A stretch of 64,000 nucleotides of DNA from NCBI GenBank assembly GCA_963678705.1, contig OY783204.1, forward strand, positions 21,524,759-21,588,758, written 5' to 3'. Under the pieces are notes generated by a model. That model ran no database searches. It worked only from the letters and a program-made list of their open reading frames with translations, and was not told the DNA's origin. Position 1 is the first letter of the stretch; each line of letters starts with the position of its first letter. The position numbers and the translations under genes were made by a program. This document shows positions 24,578 to 36,923 of this stretch, piece after piece. Source of the stretch: Panorpa germanica. Taxonomy: Eukaryota > Arthropoda > Insecta > Mecoptera > Panorpidae.

Positions 24578-24745
24578 CCGTACACGTAACTGTTTATCTG
24601 ACAAGTTTACCTGACCAGGTATACTTGTCAGATAGACCGGATCACATAACCGTAAATCTGTTAATAGTCTCAGTCTGTCAGGCAAATATATCAACTTTCA
24701 ATTGTATTCTGGTTCATCTGTCAGGTAAACCATTACGTGTATGTC
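24578..24745. mobile_element. Palindromic MITE, about 168 bp
   Basis: The left end CCGTACACGTAACTGTTTAT, CTGACAAG matches the reversed right end (CATACACGTAATGGTTTACC, TGACAG) at about 20 of 26 positions. The TCTGACAAG/CTTGTCAGA words repeat inside as secondary inverted repeats. Target duplication not found. Confidence 0.6.
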
Positions 24746-25339
24746 CACCATAACACAAGATTGATGTTCTGCAATTTTGTGTGAAACCTCAAAAATAGAT
24801 CAACAAAAAGCAGTTGCTTATAAAATGTCTTCTACATGACAAATAATTTATTAGAATAATTAATTTTAAAAATATATTTAGTGTATATTATTTAGGTTAA
24901 TTCTAACCACGTTTTACAAATGTAAGTTGTCTTATACTAAGATTGCAATATATTTATATCGCACGTCACCAGGCTTGGATACAATATGATATAAAAGGAA
25001 TGCCAAATATGTTTTCCCTAAGTAATATTTATGATAGGTTATAGCTTCTGTAGTTGTTTAACAGGGATGCACAATCATATTTTATAAAGAGCGAAAAAAA
25101 TTGTTGTACATATATAATTTGAGACATTTCATTAAATAACATTATTAGGAATGTCTAATTTAGTATATCTTAATGTAGTATAGCTTGACCTATTCGTGAG
25201 ATATCAGCATTGATTGATATTTGATACTCATCAATAGACAACAACATAGAGATAGGGCCCAAATGTACGAGTATATCGAAGAAGTTTCATGAAAGATTTT
25301 TATAAAATATCTTTTAATTATATTTTTAAATTTTTTATA

Positions 25340-25540
25340 CGATCCCTGTGCCATAGTTATATTTCTTGGGTTTAGTTGTTATCAAATTGAATTGATTATG
25401 CATATGTATTATCATAAACTTATTATGCAGCGGTGGAATTCACATATATGACGATGCGACATCACAAAATTATCAGCATAGGAGGAGGTCGTCGGTGATA
25501 ATACTTAGCATCAGAAATAACATGTAAAAAACATGTAATT
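25340..25540 (+). repeat. Family F SINE, copy 1
   Basis: ACGATCCCTG, then TTTCTTGGGTTTAGTTGTTA, AATTGAATTGATTATGCATA, TTCACATATATGACGATGCG and GAAATAACATGTAAA appear in the same order as at 45420. The copy at 62575 shows a tRNA-like box B upstream, so the family is read as a tRNA-derived SINE. Confidence 0.6.
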
Positions 25541-25587
25541 TAGTAAAGATGAAGTATGCATATATCTAAAACAACACCTAAAAGTAA

Positions 25588-25700
25588 AATTCAAATTAAA
25601 ATTAAAACTTGTGCATTGAATTATTACGCATATTGCCATATATTGTATAATTCAAATTGAAATTAAAAATAAAATTAAAATAGTGAATAGTAGAATGATA
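25588..25700 (+). mobile_element. MITE family A, right-end fragment
   Basis: AATTATTACGCATATTGCCA and AAATAGTGAATAGTAGAATG match the right end of copy 1 (TACGCGTATTGCCACATGCT, GTAGTGACTAGAAATGA). Confidence 0.55.
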
Positions 25701-28201
25701 CATTAAAGTTATTTCTTCTGAGTCATATTTGAATTTGTCCAAACTTTGTGTGTATATAACGCTTTTTACACGATTTCCTATAACGCGAATATGGACTAAC
25801 TGTAATGAAAGAGAACTTTAATCATAATCACTAATAATAAACCAAGAAAAAAAAGTTATAAGTTAAAAAAAAAAGCAGAATAGACAACAAAATCATAATA
25901 GAAAAAAGGAAAAAAGAGAGAAATAACAGTAACTCGATCTTCTGACCTTGTAGATCAGGTTCTGTTTAACTGGCAATGTTAACTAATTTTTACGATAACA
26001 ATGAGTACAGCAACTAGTTCTAAGTAAATTTCCAGTTATTGATTTTATGTAAATATAATCACACACTACTACACTTTAATATATATCCATCCACGAGTAC
26101 ATGTCTTAAAACTTTGAAATCAGTTCAACCCAAAAAGAAATAAAACTTTTAAGAAAATATAAAAGTAGTAGATAATAAGTTTGTACATCCCTGTTTCTAA
26201 ACTTGTTTTCCATACTGTATGCACGTTTTATTATATACATATGCATTCATCTCACGCCCAGGCTTTCCCAAGCCCTACTCCTACTTTGTCAGGAAAGAAA
26301 CTGACTGAGAATGAAAAATGGGGACCTATTACGTCATCGCGCTGTCTGTCGTGCTTGTGCTCGTATCACATCGTTATTTGGTATTTTAGTAAATTCTTTG
26401 TAACTCTGTGTTAGCGTTATGCAAACTTAATACATGGAACCCTTTCACAAGATTGTACGAGTACTTATGCTTAGTAATTTAAAAGATTTTTATTTTTGTC
26501 TTATTTTTATTTACATTTAAGAATCATTTATATTATTTATCTATACATTTCTCAATATGCAAGTAAGTGGAATTAGGAATTAAGTATTTAAAAGAGAAAG
26601 TAGATTTTGTACTGTTTGAATTACGGGAATATTTCAGCATGATTTTATAGAAAAGTCGAAAAGCAGCTTCAATTATGTTTATGTTTGCACCTTGTCGAAA
26701 TTGTTAAGTTGAAAATCTTTATTTGTAGAAAATGTGTTGTCAAATGTCACATGTGTTTTGTGCTAAGGGTCGTTTCTTCAATTCCTAGTTAAACTTCAGT
26801 TACAGCTTAACTATGTAACTCACTGTTTTTAGTTTTAATTTAAAGTTTTAACCTTAAATCATGCGTCAGTAATATACATTATTTCGTAATAATTTTGTAT
26901 TTATTATAATAAATTTTATTTCTTTATATTGCACAAGCTGAAAGTTACAGTTTACATTAAATTCTAAAATTAACATTAAACTCAGTGAGGCTGTAACTAC
27001 GAAAAATGTAACTTGTTTTTAATAGAAAAAATAACAAGTTCGGATAACACTTATTAAGTCATTGCTTTGCTTGAATGGTATTTTTACCCATTAAAAAGCG
27101 ATGTTTTATTAACAAACAAAATTCAGATTTTTCCATCGTTTTATAAATTTCAAAAGTTACATCACTAAAACCACTGCAACTGGTAAAGTACCAGTGGGAA
27201 TGTCATGAAATTTTGACAGATATCGTTTGAAAGTTGGTATTATCTAAAAATCATGTGGATTTGTCAATAGTTGCGCCATTTATATGTCATTATACGAATT
27301 TATTGATGTGATGTGATAGTTCTATTCGATTTGGAGAAAATTGAGAGCTGACGAATTTAACTTCTGAGGAATTTACGAACTGTGTTTAAAAAGTAACGGG
27401 AATTTATAAGAAGTTAAAAAGTCCACGCTAATTATCTTTTGAAAATCTTTTTCCTGTAAGTTGATACCATTGTAACCCTTTTGCTTACAGCATGTGATTA
27501 AATCACTTCACTTTAGTCAAATTAAATCAAAATTTCTTTTCGTTTTAAAATCAATGATCTTTTTTGCTAACCCTACGGTTGAAAGTCAATTGTACCTAGT
27601 CACAACTACCTTAACTCGCAGTCAAATCTATCCAGTCACAACTATTTCACCAAAATCAATTGTTTCCAGACACAATTGATTTCAAGGTATGCCTATTTCG
27701 AAAGAAGATCTGGTGTTAATGCGCCACTGTTATTCCAGTCCTAAATACAAGGTAACAAATGTTACAAAACAAAGATAAAAATGTAACTATTACTTCTATA
27801 GAAATACACGTTCTTCAACAATTAACAATTCTAACAAATGAGAGTAATATATTTGAACATAAACTTTTTATTCGCCCCTATAACTTTTGATTTATTTAAC
27901 ACGAAGACGACGAGATAAGTTTTGACATAAACTTAAGTGTTGTTTGTAATTACTGAATGCTAAGATGCGCTAAAAGGAGGAGGCGATCATTAGGGATTTA
28001 CGAGAACAACTCTTATGCAACATATTGTAATCATTATTGCAATCAGCTTACATGGGTAGTAAAGGAACGAGAATTTACAACTAAATAGTAAAGTTTAAAC
28101 GTTGTCAATTATAATTTAGTAAATTACAAGTAAATAATGCATGAACGTGTTCTCAGGGTCGTTCAATTATGAGTAACACTCAAATGTGTAATAAACCTTA
28201 T
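25701..28201. other. AT-rich intronic stretch
   Basis: No gene recognised. A small perfect stem lies at 27653-27682 (AAATCAATTGT, 8-nt loop, ACAATTGATTT), in a stretch where CAGTCACAACTA recurs loosely. Confidence 0.45.
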
Positions 28202-28317
28202 CCGTTTTACAAATAAACCTGTTATAAAATTTATACCAGGTATAAAGTGATAATAAGCCTGTACGGATGAGTTTTATATTTGGTGTAAATTTTATAACAG
28301 GTTTATGTGTAAGGCGG
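28202..28317. mobile_element. Stem-loop MITE, about 116 bp
   Basis: The inner arms TAAACCTGTTATAAAATTTA, TACCA (28214-28238) and their reverse complement (28281-28305) match at 24 of 25 positions. The similarity continues outward more weakly (CCGTTTTACAAA against CCGCCTTACACA reversed). No coding capacity. Confidence 0.7.
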
Positions 28318-28504
28318 TATGTATTTAGAAGCATAGGCAGTTATTCTATTTAAAAATCACGAATACATATAAACTAAACCACAATCTATGGAAAATAGAT
28401 TTTTAAAAAATTGTTCATTGGCTAAGAATAACGGTTAGTTATAAATCCCAACGTTTCAGAATTTTTACCGTTTAGAATCCGAGATAATTAATAACAAAGT
28501 TGGC

Positions 28505-28800
28505 CCTCAACCAATATCTGAACAATGTAACAATTCACTAACGGTAAGGCATATTATTCTGCGATGCTCAAGGTACTCATCGCGACAGGCTGTAATATGC
28601 CTGAGGGCTATAGCTTGATATTTGAAAGCAATTAAAGTCTGAAAAGAGTTGTTGACTTTATTAATAAAATTAATTTAATCTCTTTATTTTAAGTACCCAT
28701 ACTCGTGTCTATAAGTTGTAAATTATGTATTGTAATTGCTTATAAATTTAAGTGCTAATAACTTTTCAAAGTTGATGCACTCAAATAAATTAAAAAAAAA
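28505..28800 (+). mobile_element. 3' fragment of a non-LTR retrotransposon (family C, copy 2)
   Basis: It is homologous to 10233-10555. The motif here reads SEQCNNSLTVRHIILRC: the histidine is kept but the first cysteine is serine. The fragment ends AAAGTTGATGCACTCAAATA, AATT and ten A residues, a LINE-type poly(A) end. The frame is broken after the motif. Confidence 0.75.
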
Positions 28801-31800
28801 AGTTAGTAATTTTCAGGCCCACCTCTTATTTGAAGCATATAAAGCTTCCTGTTCGCCCTACTATTTTCTATTAGACACAAAAAATCTCTCTATAGAATTT
28901 TGAAAAATATAAGAGAGCAAAAAAAAATGTTTCTTAAATAAATTTGAATAAAATGTTAGTTGGAAAGAATTATGTTTTTTAATTTCTTGCAAATAAAACT
29001 ATTAAATTGTTTTCTTTGTGTTTAATTAGGCAGGACCTCAAAAGTCATTTCAAAATAGAAAGATATATTAATTCAAAGTTAACTTTATCAAAAGAGTGAT
29101 ATAGAAAACAAATAATTTATTGTTTTTAACGCGAATATTTATTAATTTCTTTTGATCATCGCAAAGTAAAGTTAATAAGCACATTAAGTGTCTATTTGTG
29201 CGTTTGTATTTCTGATGTCTCTGGTCTGATTATGGTTTGTGTAAACGCTCTTGTGGTTAAACAGTTCTTTGAGCGCTTTGAATGACGCATCTATTAAATA
29301 ATGAGTTTGTGAATGGGCTTTGATGAATTGAATATCCCCCCGATAACTAAGTAATGATGACGTATACTTTATATATAAGTACGATAAACTAAATTTAAAA
29401 ATGAAACAAATTATTTGTAAGAAACTGATAATTATATGTGTAAAACAAAATAAAAAAATAACGCTTCACAGTTTTCCTGATATGTTCTTAAAAACAGCAG
29501 GCACATTGCGTCCTTGTCTGATAGACGATGTTATACATCTAGCTCTCTCTCGCTCTTATGTACCTTTAGCAGTAGTATTCAAAAGCACTTGTTATTAATA
29601 ATTATCTATAAAAATTGAATATTGATTATAAAATAGATGGACATAGTAATCACGCAGTCGGATCTCGTACTGCAATAAGTAAATAATACTCGCTGTAACT
29701 TGTTACTCCCCCTTTATAGAACCAATTGTATCTCACTATATCTCATGGCTAATTATCAGTGCATTTTCTACGCTTTCGCATAAGTCAAAATACGGTAGTA
29801 TTATAGTTTGTGGGTCTGACTGATAGAACTGAATTGAAAATAGTTTAAGCGCTAAAATTTAAACTAAAATAGTTGCTTGAATATACTAACCAAATAATAC
29901 ATACAAATACATTTACTCCACAATTTATTTGCTTTTTCTTTGCTTTATGAATCAAAGGTTTACCTCTTTTATATTTTGTAGTAACATATTATGTTAACTG
30001 CTTTTTAACGAAGTAAAATCAGCGAATTATAAAAAAATATACGATCGAAAAGCACAAAAAAAACACACACAGAGAGAATTACAGTTTTATTTATAAAGAT
30101 AAGAGAGAACTGTTTGGAACAAACATCAAACAACTAAAAATAAAAAGGAAAGATTTATTTAATTAAAAATGAATAAAAATTCCTTGTATTTATTGTAATT
30201 GAGCTTGTAGAATTGTATGCTTATGGTAAAGTTATGGGAATAAACTTTACTAGTTAGAACTATTCATTATTTTCATTTTTCTAGGAAAATGTAATAATGT
30301 TTGCATAATGTTGTTTACTTTACTTGATTTTCATTAAAAACATATGCTAATTACACAAGAACGCTAACCTTATTAAATGATGTATTTTTATAGGAACTGG
30401 AAATCTTTTCCTAATATTAATTAAACTAACTTGCAACCGTTGCATACGTGATCATAGTTCTATATTTATTCACAAGATGGCCAGAATATTATTTTCTTGA
30501 CTATTATTATTATTATTTTATTGTAATGTTTTTGCTTTTAGACACTACATTCTTTCGCCTTAAATCATTAAATTACATAACATTATGCTTAATTACATAT
30601 TGTCTACCTGTACTCACTCCTTCCAAAAGAAAAGAGAAAAATACAAACAAAACTTAAAAACTGCGCCAGTTTTAGGCAGAGCACTCACTCACAAAAAAAT
30701 TAAATAAACTCAGATTGCAGCTCTTATAAACCCAGAAAAACACTGGCACACTTTACTTGTGTTTTCGGTAAGAAACAAGTTTACTTCCTTTCTAAGTTCT
30801 TCTACACCTCTACTCACAATTACCTTCCGTTTCTCTAAAACTATTATTTATTATTTTTTAACATATCTAAAAGGAGAAATGAAAGAAAACCTATCCACCC
30901 AGACTACAATAGAAAACCACGATCTAGGTGATAAAGCTCAGAAGTGGGAGCACTGGTTCTACGTAGTCTGGTCAAGCTATAGATTTTTAAGAGTATATTA
31001 TGAGGGTAATTATTAAGGGTATTAAATATGAATTTTGTTTAAAAAACAACGCTACATTGTGACACAATTTTCACATTTTTGCCGCAGGCTTAGAGTCAAC
31101 TATTCAGTCAAGTAAGGAATTGCTTCAACATAATAAGCAAGTCTTAAAATTGCATTCCTCAAGATAAAAGTAAGCTGTAACGCAGTGGTGGTTAACCTTC
31201 TTTTGTGCACATACCAAAAATAATACTTGTTAAATTCCTTTAAATGCCCTTCCGCTTTAGTTTCCACCCGAAATCATTTATATCTAATCTTCTATATTCT
31301 ATATTACCTTTAAATCTATCTTAAAGTACGTTTTCCTTAGTGTAGGTTCACACTGCATTGTACTGCACGTTTTTTTGCAGTATAAATCTTATCGAATGAA
31401 CACTGGCGCATACATTTTATATAGAACCATTCACACGACGTTCGTACTGCAGAATAACGTACACAGCTAACCACGTTTATCGAATACTCACCGGACTTGT
31501 CAAGCAAATCGAATGAACTGTAACGTATTCGGCTTGCAGTGACGTATTATGCGTTATCTCTCACAAGGCGTGAATTTTATCGCATAGTAACCGAACAAGT
31601 TTTTAGTGCTTAAGTATAATTTGCACGTGTTTCAAGTTTATTATAAGAAAATGTTTGACGAATGATTTATTGATTTCTTTGGTGGAACAAAAGCCCGTTT
31701 CGTGCGATAAAACTATTGAATTATATAAAAATCGCGTTTCAACTCAGACAATATTTAATCCAAGAATTTCAAATCAACAATAATTCGGCTACTATAAATT

Positions 31801-33629
31801 CTAACAACAATACCTTCGCTTCAAAGTTCGAACTCTATTGATTCGTCATATTCAAAGTTAATGAAATTAATAAAATATAAATAATACCAATATCAAACAT
31901 ACATATAAATTTACATCTAGTCACAGTCATTTCCTATGCGAGATTAAGTGTATCTTTAAGCGTCTCCACACCATTTGTGGCACGAGTACCATATATTCGC
32001 CACCACTGCCATGGCGCAACGTAATGGTGAGAGGTATATATATTGTCAAATTTATTTTCTTTTGATGTTTATTGAATATTTTTAAAAAAGAAACTTTCTT
32101 ACATTTCTCTAAATAAAAACATTCATTCAAAATGATTTTTGTACAATTCCTAGTTTATTTATCTTGCAAACAAACACTTTTAACTTAAAATTTACTTAAG
32201 ACGTTTGCTTTACGTCTGTATTTCTAATTTGCTTTTAAGCAAAGTTATCATTGTGGTAGAGATACAGTAACTTTTAAAGAGTGAGAGTATACGGTGAGAG
32301 AAGCTAGAGGAGGGAAGGGGGACGTTCTTGGAAATGGCGCAACGGAAGTAGTAGAGAAGAGTTTTCTTCTTGTTTTCTAACACTCCCTCTTTTGTACCTT
32401 TTTACGTTTTGGAATTCTTAACAAAACTTTAACAAAGAAACTGTTTATGAAATTATTTGATTTAAATTGTTGTAACTGGTTAAGTAAAAAGCAGGCGCCA
32501 GGTTGCCGTGGCGACAAAGTTGCGGAAGATAGTATTAGGGTTGCCAACTTTTACTGGAAAGTATTTGGTACTTGTATATTATACTCAAAGCACAATCTAG
32601 AATTTTCTATACAACAACAGAACTCTTGACTCTACAGAGATAAGTGCGAGATAAGACGGAGTATGTTACGCGCCTCTCTTTCTGGCCCTACATGATCTCC
32701 AAAAACTATGTTCAATTATGCCTATACATACAATTTGTTTTGCATGGGAGCTAAATAGAAGGTAATTTCAGATAGCTTGGAAGGCAATTCTAACTAGATT
32801 CAATTGATGTCACGTGAAATCTAAAAATAAATACCTATATTGGCTGCCGTGCTATAGATTGAGCTTTGTCGTCCGCATTGAAATTTATACGCATACTATA
32901 CTGAACAGTGAACGCACTTGTTTGTATAGCCGTACATTCAGAATTTGATCTAAGAAAATAACTAATTGCCATTGTTTTTTTTGTTTATATTATTTAACGT
33001 TCTAAATAACCAGACTAAAAGTCCGGACCGATATGTAAAAATCCGGACCATAATTTTTGACATGGTTAAAATGGAGCACCTATTTGGCTTTACCGTAATA
33101 TCTTCATTTCTATTTGTTTTGTTTCTCTGTTTTACTATAAAATAGAGCTCGATTTAACCTAAGGAATATCGTTTCAAATTCATAACCTATTGCAACAAAC
33201 TTATAATCAAACCAAATAGCCAAACAAACACTACAAACATTTTTTCATATTATAGTAATGTCGAATATGTCTGATTAGGATTTGTGTAAGATTTTTCGAA
33301 TCACGTTCTAGGCCACAGTTCGAAAATATACTTGGGTAATATTTGTTTACGTTCAGGAAAAGAAATTTCTTATTTGAAAGCTTAACTTTAGAAATGGGGT
33401 GTGGCCTATTTACACTGTTTCGAGTTTCAAATATCGCCGAGTTAAAGGTACGAACATTTCCGATATATCGTCCAAATGTCGATTCAGATAATAGGTCATG
33501 TCTGAGAATATCGTATTTGAATTTTATACGCTTCTGATTTATAGTTTGTAGAGATACGATTAGTAGCCATCAATTAATTACTTCACACGAAAGGGGGCGT
33601 CGCAAAGTATAACAGTAAGGGGGTTTAAA
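28801..33629. other. AT-rich intronic stretch
   Basis: No gene recognised. CAGTGGTGGTTAACCTTCTT at 31183 resembles a hAT terminal repeat, but no partner end was found. A GC-richer patch at 31340-31600 begins GTGTAGGTTCACACTGCATT and may be a decayed MITE. GTCCGGACC/ATCCGGACC repeats at 33022-33051. The frames at 30448-31016, 31927-32130 and 32447-32629 have no recognisable similarity. Confidence 0.4.
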
Positions 33630-33765
33630 ACCATCGTGATGTCACATCTAATTCAAAATTGGACTTAAGATGAAGCAAAAGCAAAAACCAAAATAAAACT
33701 AATTTTTTTTTTTCAAATATATGACGTCACGACAGGGGAGGGAGGAGCGTTTTTAATGTGTAACA
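33630..33765 (+). repeat. Repeat G, copy 1 (GTGATGTCAC ... GACGTCAC)
   Basis: GTGATGTCACATCTAATTCA, an A-rich then T-rich core, then ATGACGTCACGACAGGGGAG. The copy at 35250 has the same order of landmarks at perhaps 70 percent similarity by eye. Confidence 0.5.
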
Positions 33766-33890
33766 AGATGTGCCATGTGGAACCATGAATTCATGTGTCT
33801 TAAGGCATTTGTAATTCTGTCCATTGTAATTTTCGTTAAAAGTGGTCTACTTTATAATCATCTTATTTGCTTTATAAAGTATTAAGCCTC

Positions 33891-34360
33891 ATTCCTACTC
33901 ATTGTTTTGATATTTAACTTAATGTACTGTTATTTAATATTGTAATCTAGATTTCAGGTTTTCGTTTAAGCATTCCTTTACATTCCCTACATTTGCGTAT
34001 GCATCGTTAGTAATATAAACTTAAACAGTTCGACAATTGTATGTGAAATAATTAAAACTGCTATTTTTAATAACAATTAGTAATAGAAATTGTTTCCACT
34101 TCTATATTTTTCAAAAAACTAGCATTAAACTTCTTTTAAAAGTAAATTCTACTGCATTTTGACGAAATGTCACATTTTGGAAGTAATAATACGAGTATAA
34201 TGTAGTTTTTCTTAATTTAATATTTTTAATTTAAAACATTGGACCCTGTAAGGTTCTAAAAAAACTAAGAATACTTAAAAAATATTTTAAATTAAAAATG
34301 GTACTGTAAATGACTACGCGTATTGCTATATGCTAAACAATTAAAATTAAATACAAAATT
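33891..34360 (+). mobile_element. MITE family A, copy 5
   Basis: It starts ATTCCTACTCATTGTTTTGA and carries CTAGATTTCAGGTTTTCG, CTACTGCATTTTGACGAAAT, CCCTGTAAGGTTCTAAAAAA and GACTACGCGTATTGCTATAT in family order. This is the copy closest to copy 1. Confidence 0.75.
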
Positions 34361-35249
34361 ATCTTCTGCAATTTTATCTTTACCTTACACGTTTATTTAT
34401 AGAGCTCATGAATCATTTCATATGTTTTACTCCTAATAGAATAGAATGTAATAAATAAACATTCTAAACTTGTGATAGTAGTGAACTACTAGTGTAAGCA
34501 ACCCAACTATTTAATCGTCGATTAGTCAATCTGTCTCCAAATGAATTTTCCTAACAGAAACAACAATAATTCAATATTCTTTAGAAACACTGAATAAACA
34601 AGAATGTTTCCAGTTGGCGTTTTTTATTAATGAGCGTCGGCATGTTTATCTGTGACGGCGTCGTTGTTCGAACAACATGGCGTCTCGACGCGGCGTCCCA
34701 ACGTCATGCTTGTTACAAATTCCTCTAAAAATAAATGAGTTGACCTAAAGGTTATCGCAACACTTTTACAACTACAAAACAAAGTATGCATAGCGTTGGC
34801 ATGAGCCACACAGATCTCACTAACTGTGCGGGAAGATCAAACGCCAGGGATTAGAGGATTAAGATGGACGCTTCTGTGGTTTCCACTGTTTCCATGAAAA
34901 CATTGACAGTGAAAATCCGTTCAGTGATTTAATATGACACAGCTGATGGAATGACATAGTAACGGCTTAAGAAAAAATGTTTTGCTGAGTGTTGTTAAAT
35001 GGTGAAGAGGCTATTAAGAATCGGAATTGAACAGTTACATGGTTCTCAACATTAATGTTGTCAGCGAATTAACAAACTATTGAAAACAAGAAATTGTTGG
35101 CAAAAGAAACTTGGTACCGTGGCTATAAAAGCTTCCTTCATTTAATTACAAAATTTTAAATGTCTTTACCAGCTGTGCCGCGAGATATTAACAATTAAAG
35201 TGCGTAAAAAAAAAAATATGTAGGAGGTACGACGAGTCATAAGTTTTGT
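34361..35249. other. Intronic stretch with a GC-richer patch at 34620-34870
   Basis: The patch holds a 60-codon minus frame (34627-34809) with no recognisable similarity. Nothing else seen. Confidence 0.45.
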
Positions 35250-35420
35250 GACGTCACATCTTATCTAAAATTAACATTAATAAAAAAGCAAGACAAAAAA
35301 TTAAAATAAGAGATTTTTTTTTTGTAGTGTGCAACGTCACAACAGATGTAGGCGGTCCACATTGTGATGGGGGGGGGGGGGGGCGAGGGGGAGGTACTAC
35401 AAGTTAGTGACTTCACGCTA
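35250..35420 (+). repeat. Repeat G, copy 2, followed by a 15-G run
   Basis: GTGACGTCACATCTTATCTA and AACGTCACAACAGATGTAGG match copy 1. A run of 15 G at 35369-35383 and CGAGGGGGAGG follow immediately, an unusual G-tract in an AT-rich intron. Confidence 0.5.
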
Positions 35421-35639
35421 ATAGGCATAATAACAAATATTGCAAATTTGGGATCGTGATAAAAGTTTGAAAGAATCGTATTAAAAGTTCTTATCTAAAA
35501 TAATTTTAATTCCAATTAACATAAAGTAAAATGTTTTTACTTTGCCTAAAACATAGATATGTTTGCATAGAATCTGATTATGTATTTCATGTTTTGAAAT
35601 ATTTAATATTTTAAAGAGAAAAATGAATGAAAAATAAAA

Positions 35640-36155
35640 TGAGTGATTTTACATTTGGCAACACAGCTTAAATTTTGTTTACTTTTTTCATGTGACATTT
35701 GAATAAATTTAAATTTTTGACATTTAAAAATGGATATACCTCAAAAGCTTGACAAGAAAGGATTATTTTGTAAAGAACGACCACCAGAAATAGATAATAA
35801 TTCATTTAATATGTGATTGGAACTACGGTATGTATAATGATTGTATTTAATATTATATTTTATATTATTCATGTATACATGTAAATTGTTTACAATTTTT
35901 TTTAGACATTGTCGGATGTTTGGTACTTTCACAATCATCAAACATACGCATTGAATCTTTGATTGATTTATGATCACTTGTACATATTTCCCCATAAGAC
36001 CAATGTATTTTATGTCAATTTTCAACAATTAATTTCTTTAAAATATGAACGGTTACCTACCCTGAAATTTTAACAGTAAATTCATTGACCATGAATCTAC
36101 ACGTACAAAAATTTTGAGCCCTTAAATCGAAAATTATTTTCTTGCTCATACATCC
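35640..36155 (-). mobile_element. TTAA-flanked element, internally shortened copy
   Basis: In inverted orientation it shares about 190 bp of near-identical sequence with 50812-51005 (from GGATGTATGAGCAAGAAAAT inward) and, further in, GATTTTACATTTGGCAACAC. The terminal GCTCATACATCC is followed by TTAA at 36156-36159. The opposite terminus is missing or unrecognisable. The 95-codon minus frame at 35741-36028 lies inside it and matches nothing known. Confidence 0.7.
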
Positions 36156-36159
36156 TTAA

Positions 36160-36712
36160 TATTAACAAACTATTACAATTTTTACGAGATACAAAATTAA
36201 TAAATAAAATCTGTGAAATTAAAAGAATCTTAAACTAAATTTAAAAAAAATAATAATAATAATAAAATAGATTAGGAAAGAAATAATTAATCATGCTTGT
36301 ATTATTTATAACTAATTTTATATAAAATGACTTGGAGATTTAAAGTAAAATTATAGGATGTGCTTCATATTTTTTAAATCTCTTTAAATTATAATAAAAT
36401 ATATATTCGCGAACTATTGTACTATGATATTCTATACGGTTCTCCTACTAAGGTATACAATATACATACATCAAGTTTATATATAATCTCATTAAACTAA
36501 CAATCAAAAGGTGGCAGCAGTAGTTGATAGTATGGATTCTACTAAATAATTGCTTACAGAGGAATTTATTTATTGTACTCTAAAAAGGATTTGACTAAAG
36601 GTGCATAATTAGGCTGGTAAAAATATTGCTGTAAGTCTGCATTCGTTACGCTGCCGATGATAAGATAAATTAATAATCTAATACAGTAAATAGATCATAG
36701 AGGGATACATAC
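36160..36712. other. Intron 3' of the Dpr exon
   Basis: AT-rich, no further exon. The donor at 36712-36707 opens this intron, which would run to the left edge unless 1-110 is an exon. Confidence 0.6.
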
Positions 36713-36923
36713 CGACTACTTTCAATTCCACAAAGTGACTGGTGACTGGCTGCGTTGACACTTGACATTCGTAGGTGCCAGCGTCGCGTTTCTGTGCCCA
36801 TTTAATATGCAACGTCCAATCGTCTGTGTCTCGATGATGCGTCGCTTGGAAACGTTGATCTGATGTATACGTGTAGCCCCCTACCGTTAGAATGTGAAGG
36901 TCTCGATGCCGGATCCAAGATAC
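36713..36923 (-). CDS. dpr: Internal exon of a Dpr-family Ig-domain cell-surface protein (dpr6/dpr10-like)
   Basis: A 211-nt exon (70 codons plus one base) on the minus strand. A pyrimidine-rich tract and TTTTAG acceptor precede it, and a GTATGT donor follows it, so it enters in phase 0 and leaves in phase 1. It encodes the second half of the first Ig V-type domain. Residues 1-8 read VSWIRHRD, with the core tryptophan at 3. Then come LHILTVGGYTYTSDQRF, a WTLHIKWAQKRD strand (36-47) and the F-strand motif DAGTYEC with the disulfide cysteine at residue 53. In known Dpr proteins this region belongs to the membrane-proximal neuronal receptors that pair with DIP proteins in synaptic partner recognition. 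The SDQRFQATHH and STQPV stretches look most like the dpr6/dpr10 subgroup, from memory. The first cysteine and the second Ig domain must lie in exons outside the window. No stop or frameshift is seen, and base composition is less AT-rich than the flanks. Confidence 0.95.

Noticed and set aside
31183-31220. hAT-like end CAGTGGTGGTTAACC
   Set aside because: No partner end or duplication located.
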